A stretch of DNA of 64,000 nt, taken from the NCBI GenBank assembly GCA_025517565.1, contig JAOPKD010000006.1, forward strand, positions 62,001-126,000, in the 5' to 3' direction. Positions 1 through 8,408 of this stretch are shown in pieces. The stretch comes from Halapricum hydrolyticum. Its GTDB lineage: Archaea; Halobacteriota; Halobacteria; Halobacteriales; Haloarculaceae. Positions within the stretch are counted from its first letter, which is position 1; each line of letters begins with the position of its first letter. A program made the translations under genes and the position numbers. The notes under the pieces were generated by a model, which worked only from the letters and a program-made list of their open reading frames with translations, was not told where the DNA came from and searched no databases.

Positions 1-253
1 CGATCCCGGTGACGAGGATCGTCCCCGAGATGGCCTCGGGATCGAGTTGTGGGAGCCACCGCCTCAGGACGCCGACGCCGTTGAGTTCGTCGCCGTCGCT
101 GGCGGCCTGCACGTAGAGGGTCTTCCCCGACTCGGCGCCGTTGACGACTGCGACCGGCAGCCCGATGTCGGTCCCGTCACGCGTCTCGCCGACCCACAGT
201 CGCCCCGTGTCTATCTCGCCTGGGGCCGCACTCGCCGTGCCGAGACTCGTCAT
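1..253 (-). CDS. Succinylglutamate desuccinylase/aspartoacylase-family protein, N-terminal part
   Basis: The ATG is at 251-253 on the minus strand and the gene runs off the left edge, leaving about 84 residues. The visible part ends a strand-turn with DGDELNGVGVLR, which resembles the HGDE-x-NG zinc-site motif of the AstE/AspA zinc-carboxypeptidase fold. Here the usual first His is replaced by Asp (SDGDELNG), as in some archaeal members whose substrate is unknown. The family hydrolyses N-acyl amino acids. Without the C-terminal half neither the catalytic Glu nor the second zinc site can be checked, so the substrate is left open. Confidence 0.7.
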   Translation of the reverse strand, partial: MTSLGTASAAPGEIDTGRLWVGETRDGTDIGLPVAVVNGAESGKTLYVQAASDGDELNGVGVLRRWLPQLDPEAISGTILVTGI

Positions 254-406
254 TATTACATAGGGGCAGATGGACGGTCTTATTCGGTTCGATCCCGGTC
301 GCGAAAGCCGATTGCCGATCCGGCGGTGTGTCCGGCGTCTCGATCGTCTGTCCGGCGAGGTCCGGAAACCAGTGCGGTTTTGCCGACCGCGACCGAACGG
401 GCGACC

Positions 407-664
407 GTGTCAGGCGATCGTCCCGAGTCCGGCCGCGCGCGCTTTCTGGAGGCGCTCGAGGTCCGCAAGCACGCTGTCCGCGGATTCGCCATCGCGATCG
501 CCCTGACGATTCTGGTCTATGTCCTGTTCGTCGTTCTGCCCGGGGGCGGCGAGTCGGCGATCTGGTACCTCGGGCTGGGCGCGTCGCTCGCGCTGTCGCT
601 GGGCGGGCTGCTGACGATGGTGTTCGTTGCCTTCCAGGCGCGCAGGCTCACGAAAGAGCTGTAG
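407..664 (+). CDS. Small two-helix membrane protein
   Basis: An 85-residue protein is read from GTG at 407, the only plausible start in this frame after the last non-coding-looking residues. A short charged N-terminus (about 25 residues, with FLEALEVRKHAVRGF) is followed by two hydrophobic helices at roughly 28-47 and 54-76 and a basic tail ending RRLTKEL. This is the pattern of a small inner-membrane protein conserved in haloarchaea, with no known function. It ends 16 bp before the stop of the convergent PhoU/TrkA-C gene. I see no partner gene. Confidence 0.6.
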   Translation: MSGDRPESGRARFLEALEVRKHAVRGFAIAIALTILVYVLFVVLPGGGESAIWYLGLGASLALSLGGLLTMVFVAFQARRLTKEL

Positions 665-680
665 CTCGATGCCGGCGGCG

Positions 681-1895
681 TTAGCTCACGAGATCGGAGA
701 GTCGACCGGCCCCGGTCCGGGTCCCTTTCGCGAGGAGCACGTCACCGGGTTCGATCTCGGTCGTCGCCCCCGGAGAAATTACCCAGTCGCCACCCTCACG
801 CCCCGTTCGACGGCTCTCCCGGCCGGTGTGACGGACCGCGATGACGCGCATCCCCGTCTCGGTCTTGACCGCCGCGTCGCCGAGAGTTCGCCCCACGAGC
901 TCGCTTTCGGGGTCGACCGTGAAACGGACGATCACTTCGTCGCTCTCCTCGACGGCAGCCGCGACGACGGGGTGGGTACCGATCCCGCGGAGGACGCCCT
1001 CGCTGATCTCCAGGGCAGCGTCGGAGATGACTTCCGTCGCGCGGGCGAGCTGGACGAGCCCCCGGAGATCGACCGGGTCGTCGGCCCGACCGGCCGCCCG
1101 GAGGACCCAGGCCTCGAAACGAGACTGGAGCGCGTCGACCTCGGCTTCCAGTTCTAGCACCTCTTCGGCAACGGGTTTGCTGTCGAACAGGACCGACCCG
1201 TAGGCCAGGTCGACCGCGAGTTCGCTCATGTTTTTCATCAGCACGATCGAGTCGACAGCCCGTTCCAGATCCGAGGTGGCCTGTTCCGGAGGTTCGGGCT
1301 GGACGTACGCTTCGCCGGTCAGCGTCTCGTAGACCTCCGTGAGTCCCTTGCGCGGACCACGGAGGAGTGCGACGTCCTCGGCCAGAAACGTCGTTTCGGG
1401 ACCGGGATTCAGCAGCCACTCGCCGTCCCGGCGGATCGCGATCACGCGAACGCCGGTCTCGGTTTCCAGCGTAATGTCGCCCAGCGTCCGACCGACGTAC
1501 GCCGACTCAGCGATGACTGGCGCTCGCTCGACGGACTCGACGGCCTCCGGCAGCGCGGCCCGCATCGCTTCCGGGAGGCCGATGTCCTCCAGTACGACTT
1601 TCGCGATGTCCCCGGCGGCGTCGCTCACCTTCTCGGCGGCACCGACCACGCCGAGCACGGGCGCGAGCGATTCGGCGTCCTCGGGGTTGCGCGCAGCCAT
1701 CAGGAGGCCCATCCGCGCCTGGAGGTGGAGCACCTCCATCTGGGATTCGAGGTCGAGCACCTCCTCTGCGATGTCATCACTCCCCAGCAGGACCGCCGAA
1801 TAGGAGAGGTCGATCAACAACTCGGCGGTGTCTTTCATCTCGGCCAGCACGTCCTTGACGCTGACCGGTTCGTAGGCGACCCTATCCTCGTCCAT
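681..1895 (-). CDS. Duplicated PhoU / TrkA-C regulatory protein
   Basis: A 404-residue protein starts at the ATG at 1893-1895; upstream in-frame codons look non-coding. It is an internal tandem duplication. Each half has a helical PhoU-like block (DLSYSAVLLGSDDIAEEVL, then DLAYGSVLFDSKPVAEEVL) followed by a TrkA-C block (VGRTLGDITLETETGVRVIAIRR, split here as VGRTLGDITLETETG and VRVIAIRR; then VGRTLGDAAVKTETGMRVIA). TrkA-C (RCK_C) domains bind ligands and gate K+ channels or antiporters. No pore or transporter segment is present, so this is probably a soluble regulatory subunit of an ion-transport system encoded elsewhere. Confidence 0.8.
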   Translation of the reverse strand: MDEDRVAYEPVSVKDVLAEMKDTAELLIDLSYSAVLLGSDDIAEEVLDLESQMEVLHLQARMGLLMAARNPEDAESLAPVLGVVGAAEKVSDAAGDIAKVVLEDIGLPEAMRAALPEAVESVERAPVIAESAYVGRTLGDITLETETGVRVIAIRRDGEWLLNPGPETTFLAEDVALLRGPRKGLTEVYETLTGEAYVQPEPPEQATSDLERAVDSIVLMKNMSELAVDLAYGSVLFDSKPVAEEVLELEAEVDALQSRFEAWVLRAAGRADDPVDLRGLVQLARATEVISDAALEISEGVLRGIGTHPVVAAAVEESDEVIVRFTVDPESELVGRTLGDAAVKTETGMRVIAVRHTGRESRRTGREGGDWVISPGATTEIEPGDVLLAKGTRTGAGRLSDLVS

Positions 1896-1970
1896 ACGCG
1901 AGGGTTTCGCGGGCCGCCGGAAAAAGCGTTGGCCCACTGGGCCGCTCAGTACTCCCCGAAGTACCAGCCC

Positions 1971-1976
1971 TTAAAA
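1971..1976 (+). promoter_or_regulatory. TATA-like element of the menF-menD transcript
   Basis: TTAAAA lies 25-30 bp before the menF ATG at 2001. This spacing would put transcription initiation at or next to the start codon, as is common for leaderless haloarchaeal transcripts. The assignment rests on spacing and composition only. Confidence 0.45.
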
Positions 1977-2000
1977 CGACGCAGCCCTAACGACGGGCCG

Positions 2001-3323
2001 ATGGAAACGCTGCGCGGGGACGACGTCGGGGCGGCGTCGGAACTCGCTATCGTGGCACGCAGTCGGCGACTCGACAGTCTCTCTCCGGACGCCCTCCAGC
2101 GCGTCGCGGACGCGCCGACCGTCGTCTGGCGCGGTCCCGAGGAGTCGATCGTGGCCGCGGGAGCGACTGCCTCGATCAGTGCCGACGGCCCGGATCGTTT
2201 CGAAACAGTTCGCGAGACCGCGACGGCCCTCTTCGAGAGCCTGCAGGGGGACGGCCCGCGTCCGGCACGGCCGCGGCTGTTCGGCGGCTTCGCCTTCCAC
2301 GATGGAACCGGGACCGGGACGGACTGGGATGGGTTCCCCGACGCCTGGTTCGTGTTGCCCCGCGTGCAAGTGACGGCTCGCGACGGGGCGCGCTGGCTGA
2401 CAGTGACCGCTGACACCCCCGATCTCGCGGCCGAACGCCTCGAGGCCTGGCAGGACCGTCTGACCGGCGCAACCGACGCCGAGCGGTCGGGGCCGCCGGG
2501 AATCGTCGACGAACACCGGACGCCCTCCCGACCCGACTGGCGCGAGCAGATCACGGCCGCGCTGGCGGACATCCGTGCCGGACGCCTCCGGAAGGTCGTG
2601 CTCGCACAGTCGCTGTCTGTCGATCTCGCCGGGCCGGTATCGGTCCCGGATGCGCTGTCCCGCCTCGACGAGACTTATCCCGACTGCTACCGGTTCGCGT
2701 TCGCGCCCGGTGACGGGGCGGGAACCTTCTTCGGTGCGACGCCGGAGACACTGGTCTCGCTGACCGACCGGACCGTCCGGACGGGCGCGCTCGCGGGATC
2801 GACCGGTCGCGGTGAGACCCGTGCCGAGGACGAGTGGCTGGCCGATGAACTGCTCGACAGCGAGAAGGACAATCACGAACACGACCTGGTCGTCGAGGCG
2901 ATCCGGGAGCAGCTCGATCCGGTCGCCGCGCGCGTCACGACCGGCGAGCGATCAATCCGCAAACTCGCGACCGTCCAGCACCTCGAAACGCCGATCCGGG
3001 CCGCACTTGACGCCGACCGGCACGTCCTCGAACTCGTCGAGGCGCTGCATCCGACGCCCGCTGTCGGCGGACTCCCGCCGGACGTCGCTCTGAAGACGAT
3101 CAAATCGACGGAGGCGTTCGACCGCGGGTGGTACGCCGCGCCCGTCGGCTGGATCGACGCCGCCGGCGACGGCACGTTCGCCGTCGCGATCCGCTCGGCG
3201 CTGGCTCGCGAGCGGACGGCGACGCTGTTCGCCGGCGCGGGGATCGTCGCGGACAGCGATCCCGACCGCGAGTGGGACGAAGTCCAACTGAAGTACCGGC
3301 CGATGCTCGACGAACTGGAGTGA
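2001..3323 (+). CDS. menF: Isochorismate synthase (menaquinone pathway)
   Basis: A 440-residue chorismate-binding enzyme that converts chorismate to isochorismate, the first step of menaquinone synthesis. The C-terminal catalytic half shows GALAGSTGRGETRAEDEWLA, the acidic segment SEKDNHEHDLVVEAI, and TIKSTEAFDRGWYAAPVGWI near the end, all typical of the MenF/EntC family. The ATG at 2001 fits the TATA-like element; the longer open frame upstream overlaps the opposite-strand gene and looks non-coding. menD follows 25 bp downstream on the same strand, so the two are probably co-transcribed. Confidence 0.93.
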   Translation: METLRGDDVGAASELAIVARSRRLDSLSPDALQRVADAPTVVWRGPEESIVAAGATASISADGPDRFETVRETATALFESLQGDGPRPARPRLFGGFAFHDGTGTGTDWDGFPDAWFVLPRVQVTARDGARWLTVTADTPDLAAERLEAWQDRLTGATDAERSGPPGIVDEHRTPSRPDWREQITAALADIRAGRLRKVVLAQSLSVDLAGPVSVPDALSRLDETYPDCYRFAFAPGDGAGTFFGATPETLVSLTDRTVRTGALAGSTGRGETRAEDEWLADELLDSEKDNHEHDLVVEAIREQLDPVAARVTTGERSIRKLATVQHLETPIRAALDADRHVLELVEALHPTPAVGGLPPDVALKTIKSTEAFDRGWYAAPVGWIDAAGDGTFAVAIRSALARERTATLFAGAGIVADSDPDREWDEVQLKYRPMLDELE

Positions 3324-3348
3324 GCGCGACACACTTGTCCTGAGATCT

Positions 3349-5127
3349 ATGACTGCACCGAACCGCGCGACGCTGTGGGGCGAGACGCTCGTCGAGGAAC
3401 TGATCGCTGCCGGCGTCACCGGCGTTTGTCTGGCGCCCGGCAGTCGCTCGACGCCGCTGACGGCAGCGTTCGCCGCCCACGACGGGATCGAGACCTTCTC
3501 GCATCTGGACGAACGGTCGGCGGCCTTCTTCGCGCTGGGCCGCTCCCGGCGACTGGGCGAGCCGACGGCGCTGGTCTGTACCTCCGGGACGGCCGCGGCG
3601 AACTTTCATCCCGCCGTGATCGAGGCCCACCAGTCCCGGGTGCCGCTGGTCGTGCTGACGGCCGATCGACCGCCCGAACTGCAGGACAGCGGCGCGAACC
3701 AGACGATCGACCAGGAGCAGCTCTACGGCGATTCAGTCCGGTGGTATCGGACGCTTCCGGAACCGAAACCGGAGGGGCGAGCGCTACGCTCGCTCCGGGT
3801 GGCCGCCGACCGGGCCGTCGAACGGGCGACCGGCACGCCGCCCGGCCCCGTCCACCTGAACGTTCCCGTCGCCAAGCCGCTCGAACCGACCGAGACACCT
3901 GGCGACGTGCCCGACGGCCTGAACGAGCGGGCTCCCCTCGGTGTCGAGGGGCGCGCGGGGCCGTTCGTCCGGACGACCCGGGGGCGGCCGACGCTCGCAC
4001 AGGACGCGGTCGAGTCGCTCGCCGACACGCTCGCCGGTGCCGATCGGGGACTGCTCGTGACCGGCCCGACGAACAGGCCGACGCCGTCGCGCGAGACGCT
4101 TTCGGCGCTGGCCGAGGCGACCGGCTTCCCCGTGCTGGCCGATCCGCTGTCGGGGCATCGCTTTGGTCACGACTCGCCCGGTACCCTCGTCTGTGGCGGC
4201 TACGACTCCTATCTCGACGCGGCCGACGCCTGGCCCGCGCCGGACGTCGTCGTTCGATTCGGCGCCTCGCCGACGTCGAAGATCCTGCGACACTACCTGC
4301 GGGACCGCGCCGACCGGCAGTTCGTGATCGACCCCGCCGGCGGCTGGCGCGAAGCCGAGTTCACCGCGACGGACCTCGTCACGGCCGATCCGACCTGGTT
4401 GGCTGACCGACTCGCCAGCCGGGTGGCCGATCGACTGACCGAGCGGGCTGACAGCCCTGTCGACGCTGACTGGCGCGAGCGGTTCCGCCGTGCCGAACGC
4501 GTTCACTGGGAGCACGTCGGGGACGCCGTCGGGACCGAGCACTTCGAGGGGGCCGTCCTCTCGACGGTCGCCAGTGAGGCACCCGATCCGGCGACAGTCG
4601 TGGTCTCAAACAGTATGCCCGTCCGGGATCTCGACCGGTTCGCCCGTCCCCGCTCGGCCGATCTGACGGTGCTCGGCAACCGCGGTGCGAGCGGGATCGA
4701 CGGGGTCACGAGCACGGCACTCGGCGCCGGCAGCGCCACCGACGACCCGCTCGTGCTCGTGATCGGTGACCTGGCGTTCTATCACGACATGAACGGGCTG
4801 CTCGCGGTCGAGCGCTGTGGCGTCGACGCCACGATCGTTCTGCTGAACAACGACGGCGGCGGGATCTTTCACATGCTCTCCATTGAGGAGTTCGACCCGC
4901 CGTTCACGGAGTACTTCAAGACACCACACGGGATCGACTTCGAGCCCGTCGGCGACCTCTACGGACTGGAGTACGCGATCGTCGAGGACCTCGCGGACTT
5001 CGAGGCGGCCTACTCCGACTCTATCGAAAGCGACGGCACGCAGATCATCGAGATTCGATTCGACGCCGACGCGAGTCACCGTACGCGCGAGCGGCTTCAC
5101 GAGCGAGTGTGCTCGGCGGTCCGCTGA
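3349..5127 (+). CDS. menD: SEPHCHC synthase MenD
   Basis: A 592-residue thiamine-diphosphate enzyme that joins 2-oxoglutarate to isochorismate. The N-terminal Pyr domain has GVCLAPGSRSTPLTAAF and a DERSAAFFALG segment with the conserved Glu/Arg region. The C-terminal PP domain carries the ThDP/Mg motif region VIGDLAFYHDMNGLL followed by NNDGGGIFHML and the isochorismate-contacting FDPPFTEYFKTPHG stretch. Length matches the family (about 550-600). The ATG at 3349 is close behind menF. It converges with the minus-strand J-domain gene with only 6 bp between stops. Confidence 0.95.
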   Translation: MTAPNRATLWGETLVEELIAAGVTGVCLAPGSRSTPLTAAFAAHDGIETFSHLDERSAAFFALGRSRRLGEPTALVCTSGTAAANFHPAVIEAHQSRVPLVVLTADRPPELQDSGANQTIDQEQLYGDSVRWYRTLPEPKPEGRALRSLRVAADRAVERATGTPPGPVHLNVPVAKPLEPTETPGDVPDGLNERAPLGVEGRAGPFVRTTRGRPTLAQDAVESLADTLAGADRGLLVTGPTNRPTPSRETLSALAEATGFPVLADPLSGHRFGHDSPGTLVCGGYDSYLDAADAWPAPDVVVRFGASPTSKILRHYLRDRADRQFVIDPAGGWREAEFTATDLVTADPTWLADRLASRVADRLTERADSPVDADWRERFRRAERVHWEHVGDAVGTEHFEGAVLSTVASEAPDPATVVVSNSMPVRDLDRFARPRSADLTVLGNRGASGIDGVTSTALGAGSATDDPLVLVIGDLAFYHDMNGLLAVERCGVDATIVLLNNDGGGIFHMLSIEEFDPPFTEYFKTPHGIDFEPVGDLYGLEYAIVEDLADFEAAYSDSIESDGTQIIEIRFDADASHRTRERLHERVCSAVR

Positions 5128-5133
5128 GCTCCC

Positions 5134-6126
5134 CTACCACCGAAGTGCCCAGTAGGTCAGGACCGTCAGGCCGAGCGGGAGCCACGTCACCCCGAGGACG
5201 AGCAGGCCGAGGGGCGACAGCGGATCGATCGTGCTCGCGAGGACGACGAACGTCCCCAGCACCGTCCAGCCGCCGAAGACGTAGATCCCGACTTCGGGCA
5301 TCGACGCGAGATAGACGATCAGCGCGAGCGTGCACGCCGCGACGATGACGTTGACGATCGGCGAGAACCCGGGAAAGACGCTACTGAAGATCAATCCGGG
5401 ATACGAAAAGAACGCAGCGACGAGTAGCACGACCGACTGGGTCGGCGGGAACAGCCGGCCCCGACTGATACCGGTTCGACTCGGCTCGTTGCGAACCGCG
5501 TAGCTACCGCCCGTCGCCCAGCCGACCGACCCGCCGACGTTGCCCGACGTGCCGACTCCGGCCGAGGTCTGCGTCTCGCCCGACGAGGTGGCGGTACTCG
5601 CCGTCGGGCCGTCGCTCCGTTCGGCCGTCCGATCGGCGGCGTCGCCGGCCGACTGTGTCTGATCGCCACCGGTCGACTGGGTCCGGCCGCCGTCATCGGC
5701 TCCGACGTCGCCGGCACCTCGCCGACCCCGTGCCCGCCGACTCCCGTGGCTGCGCCGTCGTCTGTGTCGCCACTCGCCCCGTCCGGACCAGGTGGACTCG
5801 GCCGCACCGCTCGCGTCACTGTCCGTCTCCGTCCATTCTGTGGCCGCCTCGGACGGCGATCGCGTGGTCGTGTCGGCTGTCCAGCTCGCGTCGGTGTCGG
5901 CCCGGCGGACGTACTGATCGTGCCCGAGTCGATCGTAGCGGGCGCGTTCCGCCTCGTCGGTGAGCACCTCCTTGGCCTCGATCAGCTTGCGAGAGCGCTC
6001 TTCGGCCTCGGGATCGTCGCTGACGTCCGGATGGACCGCTTTGATCCGCTCGCGAAAGGCGTCGTCGATAGCCGACTCGTCGGCGTCTGTGTCCACCCCG
6101 AGCACGTCGTAGAACGTCTCTGCCAT
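5134..6126 (-). CDS. Membrane-anchored J-domain protein
   Basis: A 330-residue protein. Residues 1-65 form a J domain with the HPD motif (KAVHPDVSDDPEAEERSRK), which stimulates Hsp70/DnaK ATPase. A low-complexity Ser/Thr/Gln/Asp linker of about 150 residues follows. The C-terminal ~100 residues hold about four hydrophobic segments, starting SVVLLVAAFFSYPGLIF. There is no zinc-finger or substrate-binding domain, so it is not a classical DnaJ but a membrane-tethered co-chaperone. It sits on the opposite strand between menD and menB and is divergent from menB; a link to menaquinone synthesis is not implied. Confidence 0.85.
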   Translation of the reverse strand: MAETFYDVLGVDTDADESAIDDAFRERIKAVHPDVSDDPEAEERSRKLIEAKEVLTDEAERARYDRLGHDQYVRRADTDASWTADTTTRSPSEAATEWTETDSDASGAAESTWSGRGEWRHRRRRSHGSRRARGRRGAGDVGADDGGRTQSTGGDQTQSAGDAADRTAERSDGPTASTATSSGETQTSAGVGTSGNVGGSVGWATGGSYAVRNEPSRTGISRGRLFPPTQSVVLLVAAFFSYPGLIFSSVFPGFSPIVNVIVAACTLALIVYLASMPEVGIYVFGGWTVLGTFVVLASTIDPLSPLGLLVLGVTWLPLGLTVLTYWALRW

Positions 6127-6219
6127 TGGGGACCGGCCTCCTCGGATCTATCCGCTCTCGGTGCAAAAATCTCCCGACGGAGCGAGCACCTTTTTTGCGC
6201 TCCCGGACCCAGCACGGCC

Positions 6220-7170
6220 ATGGTCTCGGAGATATTCGATCCCGACCGCTGGGACCCGATCGACCGGTTCGACTTCTCGGACATTACCTACCACCGCGCC
6301 CGCGAGGTCGGCGCGGTCCGGATCGCCTTCGACCGACCGGCGGTCCGCAACGCCTTTCGACCCGAAACCGTCGACGAGCTCTCGACCGCGCTCGACCACG
6401 CCAAGCGCCAGACTGACGTCGGCTGCGTTCTGCTGACCGGCAACGGCCCCTCCCCGAAAGACGGCGGTTGGGCGTTCTGTGCGGGCGGCGATCAGTCGAT
6501 CCGTGGCGATTCCGGGTATGAATACAGCGAGTCGCCACGCGACTCGGCGACGAGCGGGAAGGGGACCGACCCGCGAGCGAGCGACGGTCCGGACAACCCC
6601 GACGCGCCCGAGAACGTCGGTCGCCTGCACATCCTGGAGGTGCAGCGCCAGATCCGCCACATCCCTAAGCCCGTGGTGGCAGTCGTACCGGGCTGGGCAG
6701 TCGGCGGCGGCCACTCGCTGCACGTCGTCTGTGACATGACGCTGGCGAGCGCCGAACACGCGAAGTTCCTCCAGACCGACCCCGACGTGGCCTCGTTCGA
6801 CTCCGGCTTCGGGTCGGCGTATCTCGCCAAGCAGATCGGCCAGAAGAAGGCCCGGGAGGTGTTCTTCCTCGGGAAGACCTACTCCGCCGAAGAGGCCGCC
6901 GACATGGGCATGGTCAACGAAGTGGTACCCCACGAGCGACTGGAAGAGACCGCCCTGGAGTGGGCCGAGACGATGACCGGCAAGTCCCCGACGGCGATGC
7001 GGATGTTGAAGTACGGGTTCAACCTCACCGACGACGGGATGGTCGGCCAGCAGGTCTTCGCCGGCGAGGCGACCCGGCTGGCGTACATGACCGACGAGGC
7101 CGAGGAAGGCCGGGACGCCTTCAACGAGGGCCGGGAGCCCGAATTCGAGGACTTTCCCTGGCACTACTGA
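6220..7170 (+). CDS. menB: 1,4-dihydroxy-2-naphthoyl-CoA synthase
   Basis: A 316-residue crotonase-fold enzyme that cyclises o-succinylbenzoyl-CoA. It has the oxyanion-hole segment FCAGGDQSIRGDSGYEY and GWAVGGGHSLHVVCDMTLAS, followed by TDPDVASFDSGFGSAYLA, which carries the MenB-type active-site Asp/Ser/Tyr region rather than the Glu pair of enoyl-CoA hydratases. The C-terminus (NEGREPEFEDFPWHY) is characteristic of MenB. A T6 run at 6191-6196, 24 bp or more upstream of the ATG at 6220, could serve as the TATA element. A charged insert around residues 100-130 (SGKGTDPRASDGPDNPDAP) makes it slightly long. Confidence 0.93.
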   Translation: MVSEIFDPDRWDPIDRFDFSDITYHRAREVGAVRIAFDRPAVRNAFRPETVDELSTALDHAKRQTDVGCVLLTGNGPSPKDGGWAFCAGGDQSIRGDSGYEYSESPRDSATSGKGTDPRASDGPDNPDAPENVGRLHILEVQRQIRHIPKPVVAVVPGWAVGGGHSLHVVCDMTLASAEHAKFLQTDPDVASFDSGFGSAYLAKQIGQKKAREVFFLGKTYSAEEAADMGMVNEVVPHERLEETALEWAETMTGKSPTAMRMLKYGFNLTDDGMVGQQVFAGEATRLAYMTDEAEEGRDAFNEGREPEFEDFPWHY

Positions 7171-7412
7171 AACCACTGTTTGCTGCGTCGGGTGTCCTCG
7201 CGAGCACCGCGACGCTCGCTGGTCACTTCGTTCCCCGTTTGCGTATTCGAACTCTCATTTCGTTCCTCCGTTCGCGTGTCCGAGACTCTCATTTCGTTCG
7301 AGTTCCGCGTTCGCCCCTGCGTCGCGCACGCTTCCGCGGCAACCGGCACCTGCCCAGCTGTGCGGAAAGACACCAAATACCTAAGCGAACCGTGTCCGAA
7401 CGGTCAGAATGT
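7171..7412. other. Non-coding spacer with degenerate ~33-bp repeats
   Basis: This 242-bp gap between menB and the DUF211 gene holds three related units beginning TCA(C/T)TTCGTTC at 7223, 7255 and 7289 (spacings 32 and 34 bp). The second and third share the 15-mer actctcatttcgttc exactly (7251-7265 and 7285-7299). A 78-codon open frame over this stretch has no protein-like character. From memory, similar low-complexity sequence is common between haloarchaeal genes. A promoter for the next transcript presumably lies in the last 40 bp. Confidence 0.5.
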
Positions 7413-7700
7413 ATGAGTGCACTCAGACGGCTGGTTCTCGACCTCCTGAAGCCAAACGAGGTCGAAACTGTCCAGTTTGCCCGGAGACTCGCCGACATTG
7501 AGGGTGTCGACGGGGCGAACGTTTCGCTTCTCGAATCGGACAAGGACGTCCAGAACCTCAAGATCACCATCGAGGGAGAGTCGATCGACGACGAGGCTGT
7601 TGCGACGGAGGTAGAGGCCCTCGGCGGGACGATCCACTCCGTCGACGAGGTCGTCTGTGGGGACCGACTGGTCGAGGAAAGTCCGACCCACCAGGACTGA
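7413..7700 (+). CDS. DUF211-family protein
   Basis: A 95-residue protein with the DUF211 pattern: MSALRRLVLDLLKPNEV at the start, then DIEGVDGANVSLLESDKDV, and IEGESIDDEAVATEVEALGG near the middle. The fold is a ferredoxin-like beta-alpha-beta-beta-alpha-beta that oligomerises in solved archaeal homologues, which bind metal ions. No catalytic residues are apparent. The VIT-family transporter starts 3 bp after its stop, so the two form a tight bicistronic unit; I infer that DUF211 senses or delivers a metal for that transporter. Confidence 0.88.
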   Translation: MSALRRLVLDLLKPNEVETVQFARRLADIEGVDGANVSLLESDKDVQNLKITIEGESIDDEAVATEVEALGGTIHSVDEVVCGDRLVEESPTHQD

Positions 7701-7703
7701 ATC

Positions 7704-8285
7704 GTGACATCGAGACTTGCGTTTCTCCGAGAACTTCTCAGGGACGAGGAGGTCCGGTCGATCTCCCGCCGGTATTTCATCTCGAACGGGTTCGACGGGA
7801 CGCTGACTAGCATCGGCATCATCGTGGGGTCGTTCCTCGGCGGAAACCAGACTGGCATGGAGATCATCCGGGTCGTCGCCGGCGGAACCGTCGGACTGGC
7901 TGCTTCCGGCGTCTGGAGCGTCTGGGAGATCGAGCGCGCCGAGAAACTCGCCGAGCTACAGCGTGTCGAGGATCGACTGCTCATCGGGCTCGAAGGGACG
8001 GAACTCCACGAACGGAAGAGCGACGCCCGGAAAGTGAATGCCGTGATGAGCGGGCTCGGTCCGACCCTCGGTATGCTGTTACCGATTGTCCCGTATTTCT
8101 TCGTCGGCGCGGTGCTCTCGTTGCTCTGGGCGACCGTCCTCGGTGTACTGATCGGTGTCGGCTTGTTGTTCGTCTTCGGGGCGTACATGGGGAACATCTC
8201 GGATCAAAACTGGGTGATTGCGGGCTTGCGGACCGGCCTCGTCGGTCTCGTCGTTGGTGGCATCAATATCGTCCTTCCCGGTTGA
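7704..8285 (+). CDS. VIT1/CCC1-family membrane transporter
   Basis: A 193-residue membrane protein from GTG at 7704, 3 bp after the DUF211 stop. The N-terminus (RRYFISNGFDGTLTSIGIIVGSFLGG) matches the first helix region of VIT/CCC1 iron/manganese transporters, with the conserved NGFDG turn. Helices follow at about 24-42, 46-62, 112-132, 134-155 and 168-190. The soluble Glu-rich metal-binding hairpin between helices 2 and 3 is short but acidic/basic (EIERAEKLAELQRVEDRL). It is probably a divalent-metal exporter or sequestration protein, with the exact metal unknown. Confidence 0.8.
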   Translation: MTSRLAFLRELLRDEEVRSISRRYFISNGFDGTLTSIGIIVGSFLGGNQTGMEIIRVVAGGTVGLAASGVWSVWEIERAEKLAELQRVEDRLLIGLEGTELHERKSDARKVNAVMSGLGPTLGMLLPIVPYFFVGAVLSLLWATVLGVLIGVGLLFVFGAYMGNISDQNWVIAGLRTGLVGLVVGGINIVLPG

Positions 8286-8408
8286 GCCTCGCCCCTGGTG
8301 GGTGGGGTTTCTCCCGCAACTTCTGTCGATAGCTGAGGGGGTGAATCCTGTCGAGACAACGGTACGAGATCCACAGCGGCTTTGACGGTACCGTCCCAAA
8401 CTCCGCCA

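Noticed and set aside
7180-7416. 78-codon open frame in the menB-DUF211 spacer
   Set aside because: It runs over degenerate repeats and its translation looks like low-complexity sequence, not protein.
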